Counted from the stretch's first letter, positions 24,134-34,927 are shown. The stretch is DNA of 64,000 nucleotides from an uncultured Draconibacterium sp. (GCF_963674925.1 NZ_OY771649.1:1918233-1982232), one strand, 5' to 3'. Numbers and translations are program-made. The notes: generated by a model not told the origin, from the sequence alone.

Positions 24134-24368
24134 CTGTATCTGTAATTAAATTCAGCTTTTTGAATTGCAGCTCCTTTCGGGCCTCACGCTGTGCCAGTTT
24201 ATCTTGCGTGGTGGCACAATAAACACCATTTTTCTTTAAATGTGCGTTTCCTCCAACGTGCGTATTCGGGAATTTTCCACCTTTAAGAAAAACAATCCTC
24301 ATCGCCATTCCCAGCATTCCGATGCCTAACACGGCAACTGCCAATAAAACTACTTTTAAAATTTCCAT
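24120..24368 (-). CDS. Small single-span membrane protein
   Basis: 82 residues. One N-terminal membrane helix (VVLLAVAVLGIGMLGMAMRIV), then a short soluble segment with FPNTHVGGNAHLKKNGVYCATTQDKLAQREARKELQF containing one Cys. The pattern is familiar from Bacteroidota genomes near ApbE/Nqr or cytochrome genes, but I know no function. It is convergent with apbE, and its last codons lie inside the terminator hairpin. Confidence 0.65.
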   Translation of the reverse strand: MEILKVVLLAVAVLGIGMLGMAMRIVFLKGGKFPNTHVGGNAHLKKNGVYCATTQDKLAQREARKELQFKKLNLITDTEAGK

Positions 24369-24529
24369 ATCCTATCCCTTTGAAACTTTGCGATGCAAAA
24401 TTAAAGTTTTCCAATAAACTAAGCCTATCTAAATAACTAATTTAACGGCAAATTGTTGCCGTTCATCTAAAAGATTCACCGGTACACCAGTGAAATCTGT
24501 AAATTCAGGCAAACAAAAAACAACAAGTC

Positions 24530-24886
24530 ATGGAAAAACACATCAACGTAGTTGCTACACTACAAATTGTCTACAGTATTTTCGGGCTGATAATTGCCAC
24601 AACTATTTTTATCCTTTTTCACGTAATTGGTGATTTTGCCGATGATCACGAAGCTGAATTTGTCCTTTCGATTATCGCCAACGTAATCATGATAATTGCA
24701 TTTATCGTGAGCTTACCGGGAATTCTGGCCGGAATAGGTTTATTCAAACGTAAAGAATGGGCGCGTATTCTAACCCTCATCATTTCAGTATTGAATCTTT
24801 TTAGTTTCCCAATCGGAACAGGCATCGGCATTTATTCAATCTGGGCACTGGTACAACCAGAGAATGTGGAAGCTTTTAAAAATTAA
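24530..24886 (+). CDS. Four-helix membrane protein of unknown function
   Basis: 118 residues with four hydrophobic helices and a small acidic loop (DFADDHEAEF) after the first. The pattern LPGILAGIGLFKRKEWARILTLIISVLNLF is typical of a widespread small integral-membrane family (DUF2127/DUF4064-like). No enzymatic motif. Followed after 49 bp by the coiled-coil gene. Confidence 0.65.
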   Translation: MEKHINVVATLQIVYSIFGLIIATTIFILFHVIGDFADDHEAEFVLSIIANVIMIIAFIVSLPGILAGIGLFKRKEWARILTLIISVLNLFSFPIGTGIGIYSIWALVQPENVEAFKN

Positions 24887-24935
24887 CTAGAGGAAAAATC
24901 TTTTTCTATTTTTACAAAAAAACAATCAATTCAAC

Positions 24936-25853
24936 ATGGACCTCATTCAATTGAAAGAAAGTGCGGAAGAAAAAAACCGCCTTGAGAAACTTCTTAACCA
25001 TACTCAAAACGAACTTACACAAGAACAAAACAAATTAATTCAACTCCAAAAAGAGCTAAAAAAAGAATTTGAAGATGTAAAACGGCTGGAAGAAGGGGGA
25101 ATAACCAATCTCTTTCACGAGCTGCTGGGAACTAAAGAAAAGAAACTCGACAAAGAACGACAGGAATACCTCGCAGCCAAACTTAAATATGAGAATTGTC
25201 AAAAACAAATCGACAACCTTAAGGAAGAAGTTGAAAGACTGAGCCGCGAACTACAACAATGCGGAAATCCCGAAAAGGATTATAAAGCGCTCCTATCTGC
25301 AAAAGAACAGCAATTGAAAGCCGCAAACGATGGCACACTTCAGAAATATGAAAAACAACTCGGTCACTACTATTCGCAAAAGAAAGAAGTTAACGAAGCA
25401 ATACATGCAGGCGAAATGGCCATTAAAGGATTGAAGCTGGCACTGGAATCATTGCGTAAAGCACAAAACTGGGGCACATTCGATATGGTTGGCGGAGGAT
25501 TACTGGCAACGGCTGTAAAACACTCGAAAATGGATGATGCAAAATCTCTGATCCACGATGTACAATATAGGCTGCGTAAATTTAACCGCGAACTGAAAGA
25601 TGTTCAGGTAGGCCAGGTAGGCACAATGGATTTGCAGCTGGACGGCCTGACAACATTTGCCGATTACTTTTTTGACAACCTCATTACAGACTGGGTTGTG
25701 CAGAGCAAAATCAATCGCGCCTACGATGGTTGTGTGGATGTATTGAACCAGGTTTCCCGAATTGTTCATCAACTTAAGTCTGCCGATTCCTCATTAAGCA
25801 ATAAATATAAAGCCACCAAAAAAGAATTGACCGACTATTTGGTACAAGCTTAA
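24936..25853 (+). CDS. Coiled-coil protein with a conserved W-G-x-F/W-D motif
   Basis: 305 residues. Residues 1-130 are heptad-rich coiled coil. A second helical half contains LESLRKAQNWGTFDMVGGGLLATAVKHSKMDDAKSLI at about 178-215, a block I recall from uncharacterised proteins in Firmicutes and Bacteroidota. There is no signal peptide or membrane helix, so it is probably a cytoplasmic structural or scaffold protein. A TATTTTTA box precedes the start. Confidence 0.65.
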   Translation: MDLIQLKESAEEKNRLEKLLNHTQNELTQEQNKLIQLQKELKKEFEDVKRLEEGGITNLFHELLGTKEKKLDKERQEYLAAKLKYENCQKQIDNLKEEVERLSRELQQCGNPEKDYKALLSAKEQQLKAANDGTLQKYEKQLGHYYSQKKEVNEAIHAGEMAIKGLKLALESLRKAQNWGTFDMVGGGLLATAVKHSKMDDAKSLIHDVQYRLRKFNRELKDVQVGQVGTMDLQLDGLTTFADYFFDNLITDWVVQSKINRAYDGCVDVLNQVSRIVHQLKSADSSLSNKYKATKKELTDYLVQA

Positions 25854-25897
25854 ATAATCAATTTTATTACTTTTACGTTCGCTTGAATGTAAAAATT

Positions 25898-26170
25898 ATG
25901 GTTCAGTACGAAATAAGAGTAACAGGAAGAGTTCAGGGAGTAGGTTTTCGCTACTACGTGCAGCAACAGGCCAAATTACTAAATGTTACCGGCTGGGTGC
26001 GCAATACAGTAGATGGAGGCGTGATGGTGGTGGCACAAGGCTCCGAACCGGCTGTTAAAACATTGATTGATTACCTTTGGGTCGGGCCTCCCCTCTCGCT
26101 TGTAAAAAGTGTTCACACGGCCGAACTTCAGGCTATTGAAACGTATACCGACTTTGAAGTCAGATATTAA
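25898..26170 (+). CDS. acyP: Acylphosphatase
   Basis: 90 residues; hydrolyses acyl phosphates such as 1,3-bisphosphoglycerate or carbamoyl phosphate. Signature GRVQGVGFRYYVQQQA carries the catalytic Arg, and VTGWVRNTVDGGV the catalytic Asn. ATG 25898 (MVQYEIRVTGRV) is chosen over TTG 25883 because it gives the usual length. Confidence 0.92.
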   Translation: MVQYEIRVTGRVQGVGFRYYVQQQAKLLNVTGWVRNTVDGGVMVVAQGSEPAVKTLIDYLWVGPPLSLVKSVHTAELQAIETYTDFEVRY

Positions 26171-26227
26171 TATTTCAGCTTATTTGCAAAACTAAACCAC
26201 ACAGAATTGGAAAAACTTAACTACCAT

Positions 26228-27649
<1,422 letters not shown>

Positions 27650-27652
27650 AAA

Positions 27653-28297
27653 TTACTTCATTACTTCCTTTTTATAAAACTTACACACTTCGGTTAATCC
27701 GCATTTCTCACACTTGGGTTTGCGGGCCAAACATGTGTAACGCCCGTGCAGAATCAGCCAGTGGTGAGCTTTTGGTACCAGTTCTTCTGGAATGTATTTC
27801 ATCAACTGCATCTCGGTCGCCAAAGGTGTTTTTGCGTTCGTGCTTAAACCAATACGAGCGGCAACTCTAAAAACATGCGTATCAACAGCCAGCGCCGGTT
27901 TATTATAAACTACTGATGCAATTACATTTGCCGTTTTTCGTCCAACACCGGGTAGCTTTTGCAGGTCGTCAACATCGCTCGGAACTTCTCCATCAAATAA
28001 TTCAATAAGCTTTTGCGCCATTCCAACCAGGTGTTTCGCTTTATTATTTGGATACGAGCAACTTCTTATGTAATCAAAAACTTCTGCCGGCTCCACTTCT
28101 GCCATTTTGTAGGGTGTCGGAAAACGTTTCAGTAATTCGGGAGTAATTTGATTCACCCGTTTATCCGTGCATTGAGCCGATAAAATTACTGCAACAATCA
28201 ACTCAAACGGATTCCCGTAATCGAGCTCTGTTTCGGCAATTGGCATTGATTTTTCAAAATAATCTATTATGTATTCAAAGAGTTCTTTTTTTCTCAT
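27653..28297 (-). CDS. nth: Endonuclease III
   Basis: 214 residues; base-excision repair glycosylase/AP lyase for oxidised pyrimidines. Helix-hairpin-helix LPGVGRKTANVIASVVY with the catalytic Lys in SAQCTDKRVNQIT and Asp in AVDTHVFRVAARIGL. The C-terminal [4Fe-4S] loop C-x6-C-x2-C-x5-C reads CLARKPKCEKCGLTEVC. Standard length. Confidence 0.96.
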   Translation of the reverse strand: MRKKELFEYIIDYFEKSMPIAETELDYGNPFELIVAVILSAQCTDKRVNQITPELLKRFPTPYKMAEVEPAEVFDYIRSCSYPNNKAKHLVGMAQKLIELFDGEVPSDVDDLQKLPGVGRKTANVIASVVYNKPALAVDTHVFRVAARIGLSTNAKTPLATEMQLMKYIPEELVPKAHHWLILHGRYTCLARKPKCEKCGLTEVCKFYKKEVMK

Positions 28298-28587
28298 TTT
28301 TTAATTTTTTTCAAAAATAAATGATTTTTTTTCTCAAATCGTGTAACAAAAATAAAACTCTGCAGTCCTATTTAATGAATTGCTTAAGCATCGTTTCTCC
28401 TCCTTACAAGAAATGGTTTTAAGTAATAATTAAACAGCAAAATAAAAAGCCGGTTCATACCGGCTTTTTCCGTTTCAATGGTTATTAATACTAAGCAGTG
28501 AATAAAAAATGTCCAGAAAATTCCACTTCACCTAAAAATCAAGCAGATAAATTCTATTTTTGTTGAAATTGTGAAGGAGGAATCGTT
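28298..28587. other. Divergent intergenic region with an orphan terminator and a 15-codon frame
   Basis: Between nth (-) and the serine hydrolase (+). An AT-rich first half is followed by an open frame 28375-28422 encoding MNCLSIVSPPYKKWF and, 22 bp later, a strong hairpin AAAAGCCGGT-TCAT-ACCGGCTTTTT at 28445-28469. No annotated gene ends here, so the terminator must serve a short transcript: a leader, an sRNA or a micro-peptide. Confidence 0.5.
28445..28469 (+). terminator. Orphan bidirectional terminator
   Basis: AAAAGCCGGT pairs with ACCGGCTTTT around a TCAT loop, with A and T runs on both sides. It lies in a divergent promoter region where no known gene ends. Confidence 0.75.
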
Positions 28588-29853
28588 TTGAAGAGAAGAA
28601 TTTACGTAGTTGTGGTGGTAGTTGGGTTGGCAATTCTGGCTTTCAAATTACAGTCGTTTGTTGGAACGGAAAAGGCAGAAGCACAAGCCAAACAGGAAGT
28701 TGTTGTTGTTGAGCCCGAGTACAATCCCGTTGTTGAGATTGAAAATACACTTACACGTTTCGATAGTTTACTCGAACAAAATTTAAAAGAATCAGGAACT
28801 GTTGGAGCGGCAGCGGTAATTACCTACAAAGGAAAAATAGCGCTGGTGAAATGTTTTGGCGTTCGAAAAGCCGGAGAGAAAAATCCGGTGAACGAAAATA
28901 CTGTCTTTCGACTGGCTTCGGTTTCAAAATCGGTAACCGGAGTTTTAGCAGGAATTCTTGATGAAGAAAATATTGTAAAACTCGACGACCGCATTGTTGA
29001 CTACCTCCCCGATTTTAAACTAAAAAATCCGGAATACACGAACCAACTTACCGTTCGTCATTTACTGAGCCACACTTCGGGTTTGATTCCACACGCTTAC
29101 GATTTAATGGTAGAAGACAAAGTGCCCTTGGAAAAGATTATTGAGCGCTTAGACCAGGTGGATTTGACTGCTGCTCCCGGGCAAAATTATGGCTACCAAA
29201 ATGTGGTTTACAGTATTTACGATCCGATTACCTGTGCAAAAACACAGAAAACTTTTGAGTCGGTGATTAAAGAGAAACTGTTTCAACCGTTTGGGATGGC
29301 CGATGCTTCGGTGAATTTTGAAGATTTTAAAAACAACAATAACAAGGCATATCCGCATTACAATCGCGGGCACAATCATTACAGCCCAATGCGTCTTAAC
29401 GACCGTTATTACACAACTGCTCCGGCAGCCGGTGTTAACGCCAGTATCTCCGACCTTGGCCATTTTTTGTGCACTTTAACCGACGACAATTCAGAGCTAT
29501 TCGATACAAAAGCGCGTCAAACTGTTTTTACGCCACAGGTAAATTCGCCACTAAACCGCTCCTATTTCAAAAGTTGGGGCCGCGATGTAAAATCAAAACG
29601 CTATGGTATCGGCTGGCGAATTGTAGATTACAAAGGTCGCGAAATTGCCTACCACGGTGGTTATGTTTTGGGCTATAAAGCTGAAATTGCCATTTGCGAC
29701 CAGGAAGACATTGGCATTGCAATTTTAAGCAATTCGCCAAACAGTGCCACAGCCAAAAACATTCCTACTTTCCTGAATATGTTGTTTGATTACAAAGACA
29801 GCGTGGCCATACAAGAAGAACAAAAAGACGATTCTTCGCAAAACAAATCGTAA
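28588..29853 (+). CDS. Class C beta-lactamase-fold serine hydrolase
   Basis: 421 residues. N-terminal signal anchor (about 4-23), then the penicillin-binding-protein/class-C fold with the SxxK motif at S111-V-S-K114 in RLASVSKSVTG, the second motif YGYQN near 205-210 and HGG in IAYHGGYVLGYKAE near 355. Such proteins act as esterases, D-amino-acid peptidases or PBP4-like enzymes; a true beta-lactamase is less likely. Start codon TTG 28588 is set by a perfect AAGGAGG 8-10 bases upstream. It is followed after 3 bp by the ABC-F gene, so the two are co-transcribed. Confidence 0.85.
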   Translation: MKRRIYVVVVVVGLAILAFKLQSFVGTEKAEAQAKQEVVVVEPEYNPVVEIENTLTRFDSLLEQNLKESGTVGAAAVITYKGKIALVKCFGVRKAGEKNPVNENTVFRLASVSKSVTGVLAGILDEENIVKLDDRIVDYLPDFKLKNPEYTNQLTVRHLLSHTSGLIPHAYDLMVEDKVPLEKIIERLDQVDLTAAPGQNYGYQNVVYSIYDPITCAKTQKTFESVIKEKLFQPFGMADASVNFEDFKNNNNKAYPHYNRGHNHYSPMRLNDRYYTTAPAAGVNASISDLGHFLCTLTDDNSELFDTKARQTVFTPQVNSPLNRSYFKSWGRDVKSKRYGIGWRIVDYKGREIAYHGGYVLGYKAEIAICDQEDIGIAILSNSPNSATAKNIPTFLNMLFDYKDSVAIQEEQKDDSSQNKS

Positions 29854-29856
29854 ATC

Positions 29857-31743
29857 ATGAAACCATTTTTACAAGCTGAAAACCTCTCGAAACGTTGGGG
29901 AGAGTTAATGCTTTTCGAAAATATTTCCTTCACTGTTTTTGAAGGTGCTAAAGTTGCCCTTATCGCCAAAAACGGAACAGGAAAATCTTCCCTGCTCGAT
30001 CTTCTGGCCGGAAAAGAATCGCCTGACGAGGGAGTGATCACACTCACTAACGATGTTAAAATGGGCTACTTCGAGCAGATTCCTGACTTGAATCCAACTA
30101 ACACGGTTATTGAAGAAGTTTTTGAAAGCGACAACGAAAAGATAAAAACGGTAAAAGCTTTTGAGCTGGCCGTGGCTCACAACAAACAGGATGAAATCAC
30201 TGCTATTTCGGCCAAAATGGACGAGCTGAATGCATGGGCCATTGAAGTGGAAATTAAGCAGATCCTGACAGAGCTGAAGATCAGTTTCCTGGAGCAAAAA
30301 GTTGCAGAACTTTCCGGAGGGCAGCAAAAACGACTGGCACTGGCAAAAGTGCTGATCAACCAACCCGACTTGCTGATTCTAGACGAGCCTACCAACCACC
30401 TCGATCTGGAAATGATTGAATGGCTGGAAGCTTATCTTGGAAAAACAAAATCGACTTTGTTGATGGTAACCCACGACCGCTATTTTCTTGATCGTGTCTG
30501 TAACGAGATCATCGAAATGGAGGACAACCAGATTTACCGTTACCAGGGCAATTACTCGTACTTTTTAGAAAAGCGCGACGAACGTATTGCCATGCAACAG
30601 GCCAGCATTTCCAAAGCTAAAAACCTAATGCGCACCGAAATTGAGTGGATGCGCCGCATGCCAAAAGCAAGAAGCCATAAAGCAAAATATCGCGTCGATG
30701 CGTTTCAGGAACTGAAAGACAAAGCCTCGCAGAATATTCGCGATGACAAGGTGGAAATGAGCGTAAAATCGGCACGTTTGGGTAAAAAGATTGTCGAGTT
30801 GGAGCACATTTCAAAATCATTTCCCGGCGTTAAACTGATCGAAGATTTTTCATATAAATTTCAGCGCTTCGAGAAAGTGGGAATTGTGGGTAAGAACGGT
30901 ACCGGAAAGTCAACTTTCCTTAACCTTTTAACCCAATCATTAACTCCCGATTCGGGTGCTATTGAAATTGGCCAAACGATAAAATTTGGCTACTACCGCC
31001 AGGATGGAATTGCTTTCGATCCGCAGGAAAAAGTAATTGAAGCGGTACAGAAAATTGCAGAATTCATTCATTTTGAGGATGGTTCGAAAATGAGCGCCAC
31101 CCAAATGCTGACGCACTTTCTATTCCCGCCGGAAACGCAATACAACTATATTGAAAAGCTGAGCGGTGGCGAACAGCGCCGGCTGTATCTTTGCACGGTG
31201 TTGATGCAAAACCCGAATTTCCTGATCCTTGATGAGCCTACCAACGATCTGGATATTATGACACTGAACGTGCTGGAGGATTATCTTCAGTCGTTTGCCG
31301 GTTGTGTGGTAGTGGTTTCGCACGACCGCTTTTTTATGGATAAAATAGTGGATCACCTTTTTGTTTTTGAGGGCGAAGGAGCGATTACTGACTTCCCGGG
31401 TAATTATACCGTTTACCGTAACAAAGTGGAAGAAGAGGAGCAACAAAAGGCAAAAGTAGAAGCCAAAAAGAAAGCCGAAGCAAAAGCAAAATCGGAAGCT
31501 GCGGCAAAACCTTCTCAACCGCAAACAAAAAAGAAATTATCGTTTAAGGAAAAACGTGAGTTTGAGCAGCTGGAAAACGAAATCCCGGAACTGGAAGAGC
31601 AAATAGGCGAATTGGAAGAATTACTCAATTCAGGTAATCTTAACCACGATGAATTATACGAAAAATCGTTGCAATTAGACGACATGAAATCGCAGCTCGA
31701 CGAAAAAGAATTACGTTGGCTGGAATTAAGCGAGTTGGGGTAA
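29857..31743 (+). CDS. ABC-F family ribosome-associated ATPase (Uup-like)
   Basis: 628 residues: two ABC ATPase domains and a C-terminal coiled coil, no membrane segment. Walker A AKNGTGKSS and GKNGTGKST, signatures LSGGQQKRL and LSGGEQRRL, Walker B LLILDEPTNHLD and FLILDEPTNDLD. The inter-domain linker has the RSHKAKYRVDAF motif. The tail (about 535-628), with a KKAEAKAKSEAAAK linker and acidic coiled coil, is like Uup. ABC-F proteins bind the ribosomal E site or resolve stalled translation; Uup is also linked to DNA stability. Convergent with the PUR gene, 11 bp apart. Confidence 0.92.
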   Translation: MKPFLQAENLSKRWGELMLFENISFTVFEGAKVALIAKNGTGKSSLLDLLAGKESPDEGVITLTNDVKMGYFEQIPDLNPTNTVIEEVFESDNEKIKTVKAFELAVAHNKQDEITAISAKMDELNAWAIEVEIKQILTELKISFLEQKVAELSGGQQKRLALAKVLINQPDLLILDEPTNHLDLEMIEWLEAYLGKTKSTLLMVTHDRYFLDRVCNEIIEMEDNQIYRYQGNYSYFLEKRDERIAMQQASISKAKNLMRTEIEWMRRMPKARSHKAKYRVDAFQELKDKASQNIRDDKVEMSVKSARLGKKIVELEHISKSFPGVKLIEDFSYKFQRFEKVGIVGKNGTGKSTFLNLLTQSLTPDSGAIEIGQTIKFGYYRQDGIAFDPQEKVIEAVQKIAEFIHFEDGSKMSATQMLTHFLFPPETQYNYIEKLSGGEQRRLYLCTVLMQNPNFLILDEPTNDLDIMTLNVLEDYLQSFAGCVVVVSHDRFFMDKIVDHLFVFEGEGAITDFPGNYTVYRNKVEEEEQQKAKVEAKKKAEAKAKSEAAAKPSQPQTKKKLSFKEKREFEQLENEIPELEEQIGELEELLNSGNLNHDELYEKSLQLDDMKSQLDEKELRWLELSELG

Positions 31744-31754
31744 AAACTTATGGC

Positions 31755-32147
31755 TTAAATATCCTCGAACTCTACGTTGGTGTAGTCTTTAACCGGAACT
31801 TCTTCCTCTTCAGCAACTTCCTCTGTATCAGTCTGTGGCTCTGCTTCATCACGCACATCTTCAGGTTGTTTGCCGTGAATATATTCAACCACTTCCTGCA
31901 GACTTTCTATGAACTTGGTGAAGTCTTCCCTGTATAAAAAGATTTTGTGTTTCTCGTACGAATATTTACCGTTTTCACCAAAGCGCTTTTTGCTTTCGGT
32001 AATGGTTAAGTAGTACTCATCGTTTCGAGTGCTTTTTACATCGAAAAAATAAGTTCTCTTTCCTGCACGAATAACTTTTGAATGAATCTCTTGCTTGAAT
32101 TTGCTGTCTTTAAACTTAGCTCCCTCGTTAGTATCACCACTTTCCAT
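31755..32147 (-). CDS. PUR-alpha-like nucleic-acid-binding protein (DUF3276)
   Basis: 130 residues. A single PUR repeat (about 14-95: FKQEIHSKVIRAGKRTYFFDVKSTRNDEYYLTITESKK...KIFLYREDFTKFIESLQEVVEYI) precedes a long acidic tail. The family is characteristic of Bacteroidota and spirochaetes; members bind single-stranded DNA/RNA, and the physiological role is unsettled. A -7 box TATTTTTG lies on the - strand at 32184-32191. Confidence 0.88.
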   Translation of the reverse strand: MESGDTNEGAKFKDSKFKQEIHSKVIRAGKRTYFFDVKSTRNDEYYLTITESKKRFGENGKYSYEKHKIFLYREDFTKFIESLQEVVEYIHGKQPEDVRDEAEPQTDTEEVAEEEEVPVKDYTNVEFEDI

Positions 32148-32183
32148 TCTTCAATATTTTGGTTTTTTGACTTAGTCAGGTTT

Positions 32184-32191
32184 CAAAAATA
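32184..32191 (-). promoter_or_regulatory. -7 promoter box of the PUR-protein gene
   Basis: TATTTTTG on the - strand fits TAnnTTTG, about 37 bases before the start codon. No -33 element is obvious at the usual spacing. Confidence 0.45.
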
Positions 32192-32315
32192 GAAAAATAT
32201 TTGAGAAATATTCAGAAACTGTCACGTAGCAGTTTTATTCGATGGCAAAAAATGCTATTTATATTGGTTCTACAAACAAATTTCCAAATCTAAGTATTTG
32301 GTAAACAGCATAAAA

Positions 32316-32341
32316 AAAGGGAACAACGATGTGTTCCCTTT
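32316..32341 (-). terminator. Terminator of folD
   Basis: AAAGGGAAC (32316-32324) pairs with GTTCCCTTT (32333-32341). On the - strand it is followed by seven T, 20 bp after the folD stop. Confidence 0.85.
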
Positions 32342-32360
32342 CTCAATAATTTATATCGGT

Positions 32361-33236
32361 TTATTTATAGATCTCTTTTTTTGCCGACAGCAAAGTATTT
32401 AACAGCAGCGACGTACGTGTCATCGGTCCTACTCCACCAGGAACCGGTGTAATGTAAGAACATTTTGGAGCTACCTCATCATATAAAACATCGCCTTTCA
32501 GTTTCCATCCCGATTTTGTTTTATCTGATTTTACGCGTGTAGTACCCACGTCGATTACAACAGCTCCTTCTTTAACCATGTCGGCGGTTACGAACTCAGG
32601 AACCCCCATCGCAACGATTAAAATATCGGCATTGGCACAAACCTCTTTCAGGTTAGCTGTACGGCTGTGTGCAACGGTTACTGTGGCGTTAATCGCCTTT
32701 TGCGACATCAATACACTCATCGGGCGACCAACAATATTACTACGGCCCAAAACCACACAGTTTTTACCGCTGGTTTCAATGTTGTAACGTTTCAGCAATT
32801 CAACAATTCCGTATGGAGTTGCCGAAACAAACGATGGCAAACCAATTACCATACGTCCAACGTTTATCGGATGAAATCCATCAACATCTTTTTTCGGATC
32901 GATGGCTTCGATTACTTTTTGCTCCGAAATATGCTTTGGCAGTGGCAACTGAACAATAAAACCATCCAAATCGTCGTCGTTGTTCAATTCCTCAACCTTG
33001 GCAAGTAATTCTTCTTCGGTTACATCGTCTTCATAACGAATCAGCGAAGACTTAAAACCTACCGCTTCACAGTCTTTAATTTTGTAAGCAACATAGGTTT
33101 CGCTACCACCATCATGACCAACCAAAATAGCTGCCAAATGAGGTTGTTTTCCTCCGTTGTCGATTATTTGTTTAACCTCTTCTGCTATTTCCTGCTTGAT
33201 TTCAGCAGCAACTTTATTTCCGTCGATCAAATTCAT
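32361..33236 (-). CDS. folD: Bifunctional methylenetetrahydrofolate dehydrogenase/cyclohydrolase
   Basis: 291 residues; interconverts 5,10-methylene-THF and 10-formyl-THF in one-carbon metabolism, cytoplasmic. Catalytic Lys in ETYVAYKIKDCEAVG, the QLPLPKH motif, the NADP site VVLGRSNIVGRPMSVLM and the C-terminal PGGVGPMTRTSLLLNT are all present. It has its own terminator. Ffh is upstream on the same strand, 116 bp away. Confidence 0.96.
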   Translation of the reverse strand: MNLIDGNKVAAEIKQEIAEEVKQIIDNGGKQPHLAAILVGHDGGSETYVAYKIKDCEAVGFKSSLIRYEDDVTEEELLAKVEELNNDDDLDGFIVQLPLPKHISEQKVIEAIDPKKDVDGFHPINVGRMVIGLPSFVSATPYGIVELLKRYNIETSGKNCVVLGRSNIVGRPMSVLMSQKAINATVTVAHSRTANLKEVCANADILIVAMGVPEFVTADMVKEGAVVIDVGTTRVKSDKTKSGWKLKGDVLYDEVAPKCSYITPVPGGVGPMTRTSLLLNTLLSAKKEIYK

Positions 33237-33352
33237 ATTGTTTAATTTCTCGCAAAGGCGCTAATAACGCCAAGTTATTATTACAAAACTTCAATTACGT
33301 TTTTTAATCGTCAGTGGTTACTTGCCACTTTCTAATGACCAATGACCAGTGA

Positions 33353-34693
33353 CTAAAATTTTCGCCCCTGTCCCTGCATACCGGACATCATGCGCTGAAC
33401 GTTTTTCCCCTGCGACACCATACGCATCATTTTACGTGTTTCGCTAAACTGTTTCAGCAAACGGTTTACTTCCTGAACATCCGTCCCTGAACCGCTGGCA
33501 ATACGCTTTCTGCGACCTCCGTTAATCAACGATGGATTTTCCCGCTCAGCAGGTGTCATCGAGTAAATAATGGCTTCGATGTGCTTAAATGCATCATCAT
33601 CAATATCCATCCCTTTTAACGCTTTTCCCATGCCCGGAATCATTCCCATCACATCTTTCAGGTTACCCATCTTTTTAATCTGGTTAATCTGTTTCAGGAA
33701 GTCGTTAAAATCAAATGTATTTTTCTGCAGTTTTTTCTGCAGGCGTTTTGCTTCTTCTTCATCAAATTGTTCCTGGGCTTTTTCAACCAGCGAAACAATA
33801 TCACCCATTCCCAAAATACGGTCGGCCATACGATCGGGGTGGAAAACGTCGAGTGCATCAACTTTTTCGCCGGTACCCACAAACTTAATTGGCTTTTCAA
33901 CCACTGCACGAATTGATAATGCAGCACCACCACGCGTATCACCATCGAGTTTGGTAAGAACAACACCGTCGAAATCGAGGCGGTCGTTAAATTCTTTTGC
34001 GGTGTTTACGGCATCCTGACCGGTCATTGAGTCAACAACAAACAGAATTTCATCCGGATTGATTGCTTTCTTCACCGCAGAAATCTCGTTCATCATCTGC
34101 TCATCGACTGCCAAACGACCGGCGGTATCCACAATAACCACATCGTTGCCATTGGCTTTTGCATGCTGGATTGCAGCCTTGGCAATTTTAACCGGATCCA
34201 TGTTTCCTTCTTCGGTATAAACCGGAACATTGATCTGCTCGCCCAGAACTTTCAACTGATCGATTGCAGCCGGACGATAAACGTCGCATGCCACCAACAG
34301 CGGATGACGGCCTTTTTTGCTTTTCAGCATATTTGCCAGCTTCCCGGAGAAAGTTGTTTTACCCGAACCTTGTAAACCCGACATCAGAATTACTGCCGGT
34401 TTATTCTCAAGCTTGATATCGGCAAAAGTACCTCCCATCAATTCTGCCAGCTCGTCTTTTACGATCTTTACCATCATCTGCCCCGGTTTTACGGCAGACA
34501 AAACATCCTGCCCCAAAGCTTTGACTTTTACGTCGTCGGTAAATTTTTTGGCAATTTTAAAGTTAACGTCGGCATCCAACAACGCACGACGAATATCTTT
34601 TAGCGTTTCCGCCACATTGATCTCGGTAATTTTCCCCTGCCCTTTCAGTAGTTTGAAGGACTTCTCCAGCCTGTCGCTTAAATTATCAAACAT
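33353..34693 (-). CDS. ffh: Signal recognition particle protein Ffh
   Basis: 446 residues; binds 4.5S RNA and nascent signal sequences and docks with FtsY through its GTPase. NG domain with P-loop GLQGSGKTTFSGKLA, DTAGRL and TKLDGDTRGG; methionine-rich M domain with RRKRIASGSGTDVQEVNRLLKQF. ATG 34693 (MFDNLSDRLEKSFK) is the family start; the longer frame to 34780 would add a hydrophobic segment not found in Ffh and would read through the -7 box TATTTTTG at 34722-34729. Confidence 0.96.
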   Translation of the reverse strand: MFDNLSDRLEKSFKLLKGQGKITEINVAETLKDIRRALLDADVNFKIAKKFTDDVKVKALGQDVLSAVKPGQMMVKIVKDELAELMGGTFADIKLENKPAVILMSGLQGSGKTTFSGKLANMLKSKKGRHPLLVACDVYRPAAIDQLKVLGEQINVPVYTEEGNMDPVKIAKAAIQHAKANGNDVVIVDTAGRLAVDEQMMNEISAVKKAINPDEILFVVDSMTGQDAVNTAKEFNDRLDFDGVVLTKLDGDTRGGAALSIRAVVEKPIKFVGTGEKVDALDVFHPDRMADRILGMGDIVSLVEKAQEQFDEEEAKRLQKKLQKNTFDFNDFLKQINQIKKMGNLKDVMGMIPGMGKALKGMDIDDDAFKHIEAIIYSMTPAERENPSLINGGRRKRIASGSGTDVQEVNRLLKQFSETRKMMRMVSQGKNVQRMMSGMQGQGRKF

Positions 34694-34721
34694 GCTTTTA
34701 CTTCTTTTTGAAAATGAGGTG

Positions 34722-34729
34722 CAAAAATA
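34722..34729 (-). promoter_or_regulatory. -7 promoter box of ffh
   Basis: TATTTTTG on the - strand lies 28 bases before the ffh ATG and supports the shorter start. Confidence 0.45.
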
Positions 34730-34927
34730 GCAAAAACAACACAAAAGATGAAAGGAAATAGAAGCAAAAAGAAAAAGCATTTTTGATTTCTAAAAAACGG
34801 CCACAAAACTCTTGTTAAAATTTCTATTTTCATATTTACTCAGATTATCATAACTTGTAAACGCAAAGTTTTATTTCAGGACAAATACGCTTTTGAGTTT
34901 AACCATATATTAAAATTTACTATCAAC

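Noticed and set aside
28588..29853. Antibiotic-resistance beta-lactamase
   Set aside because: The SxxK, YxN and HGG motifs also define many esterases and peptidases; the N-terminal anchor and pairing with ABC-F do not indicate resistance.
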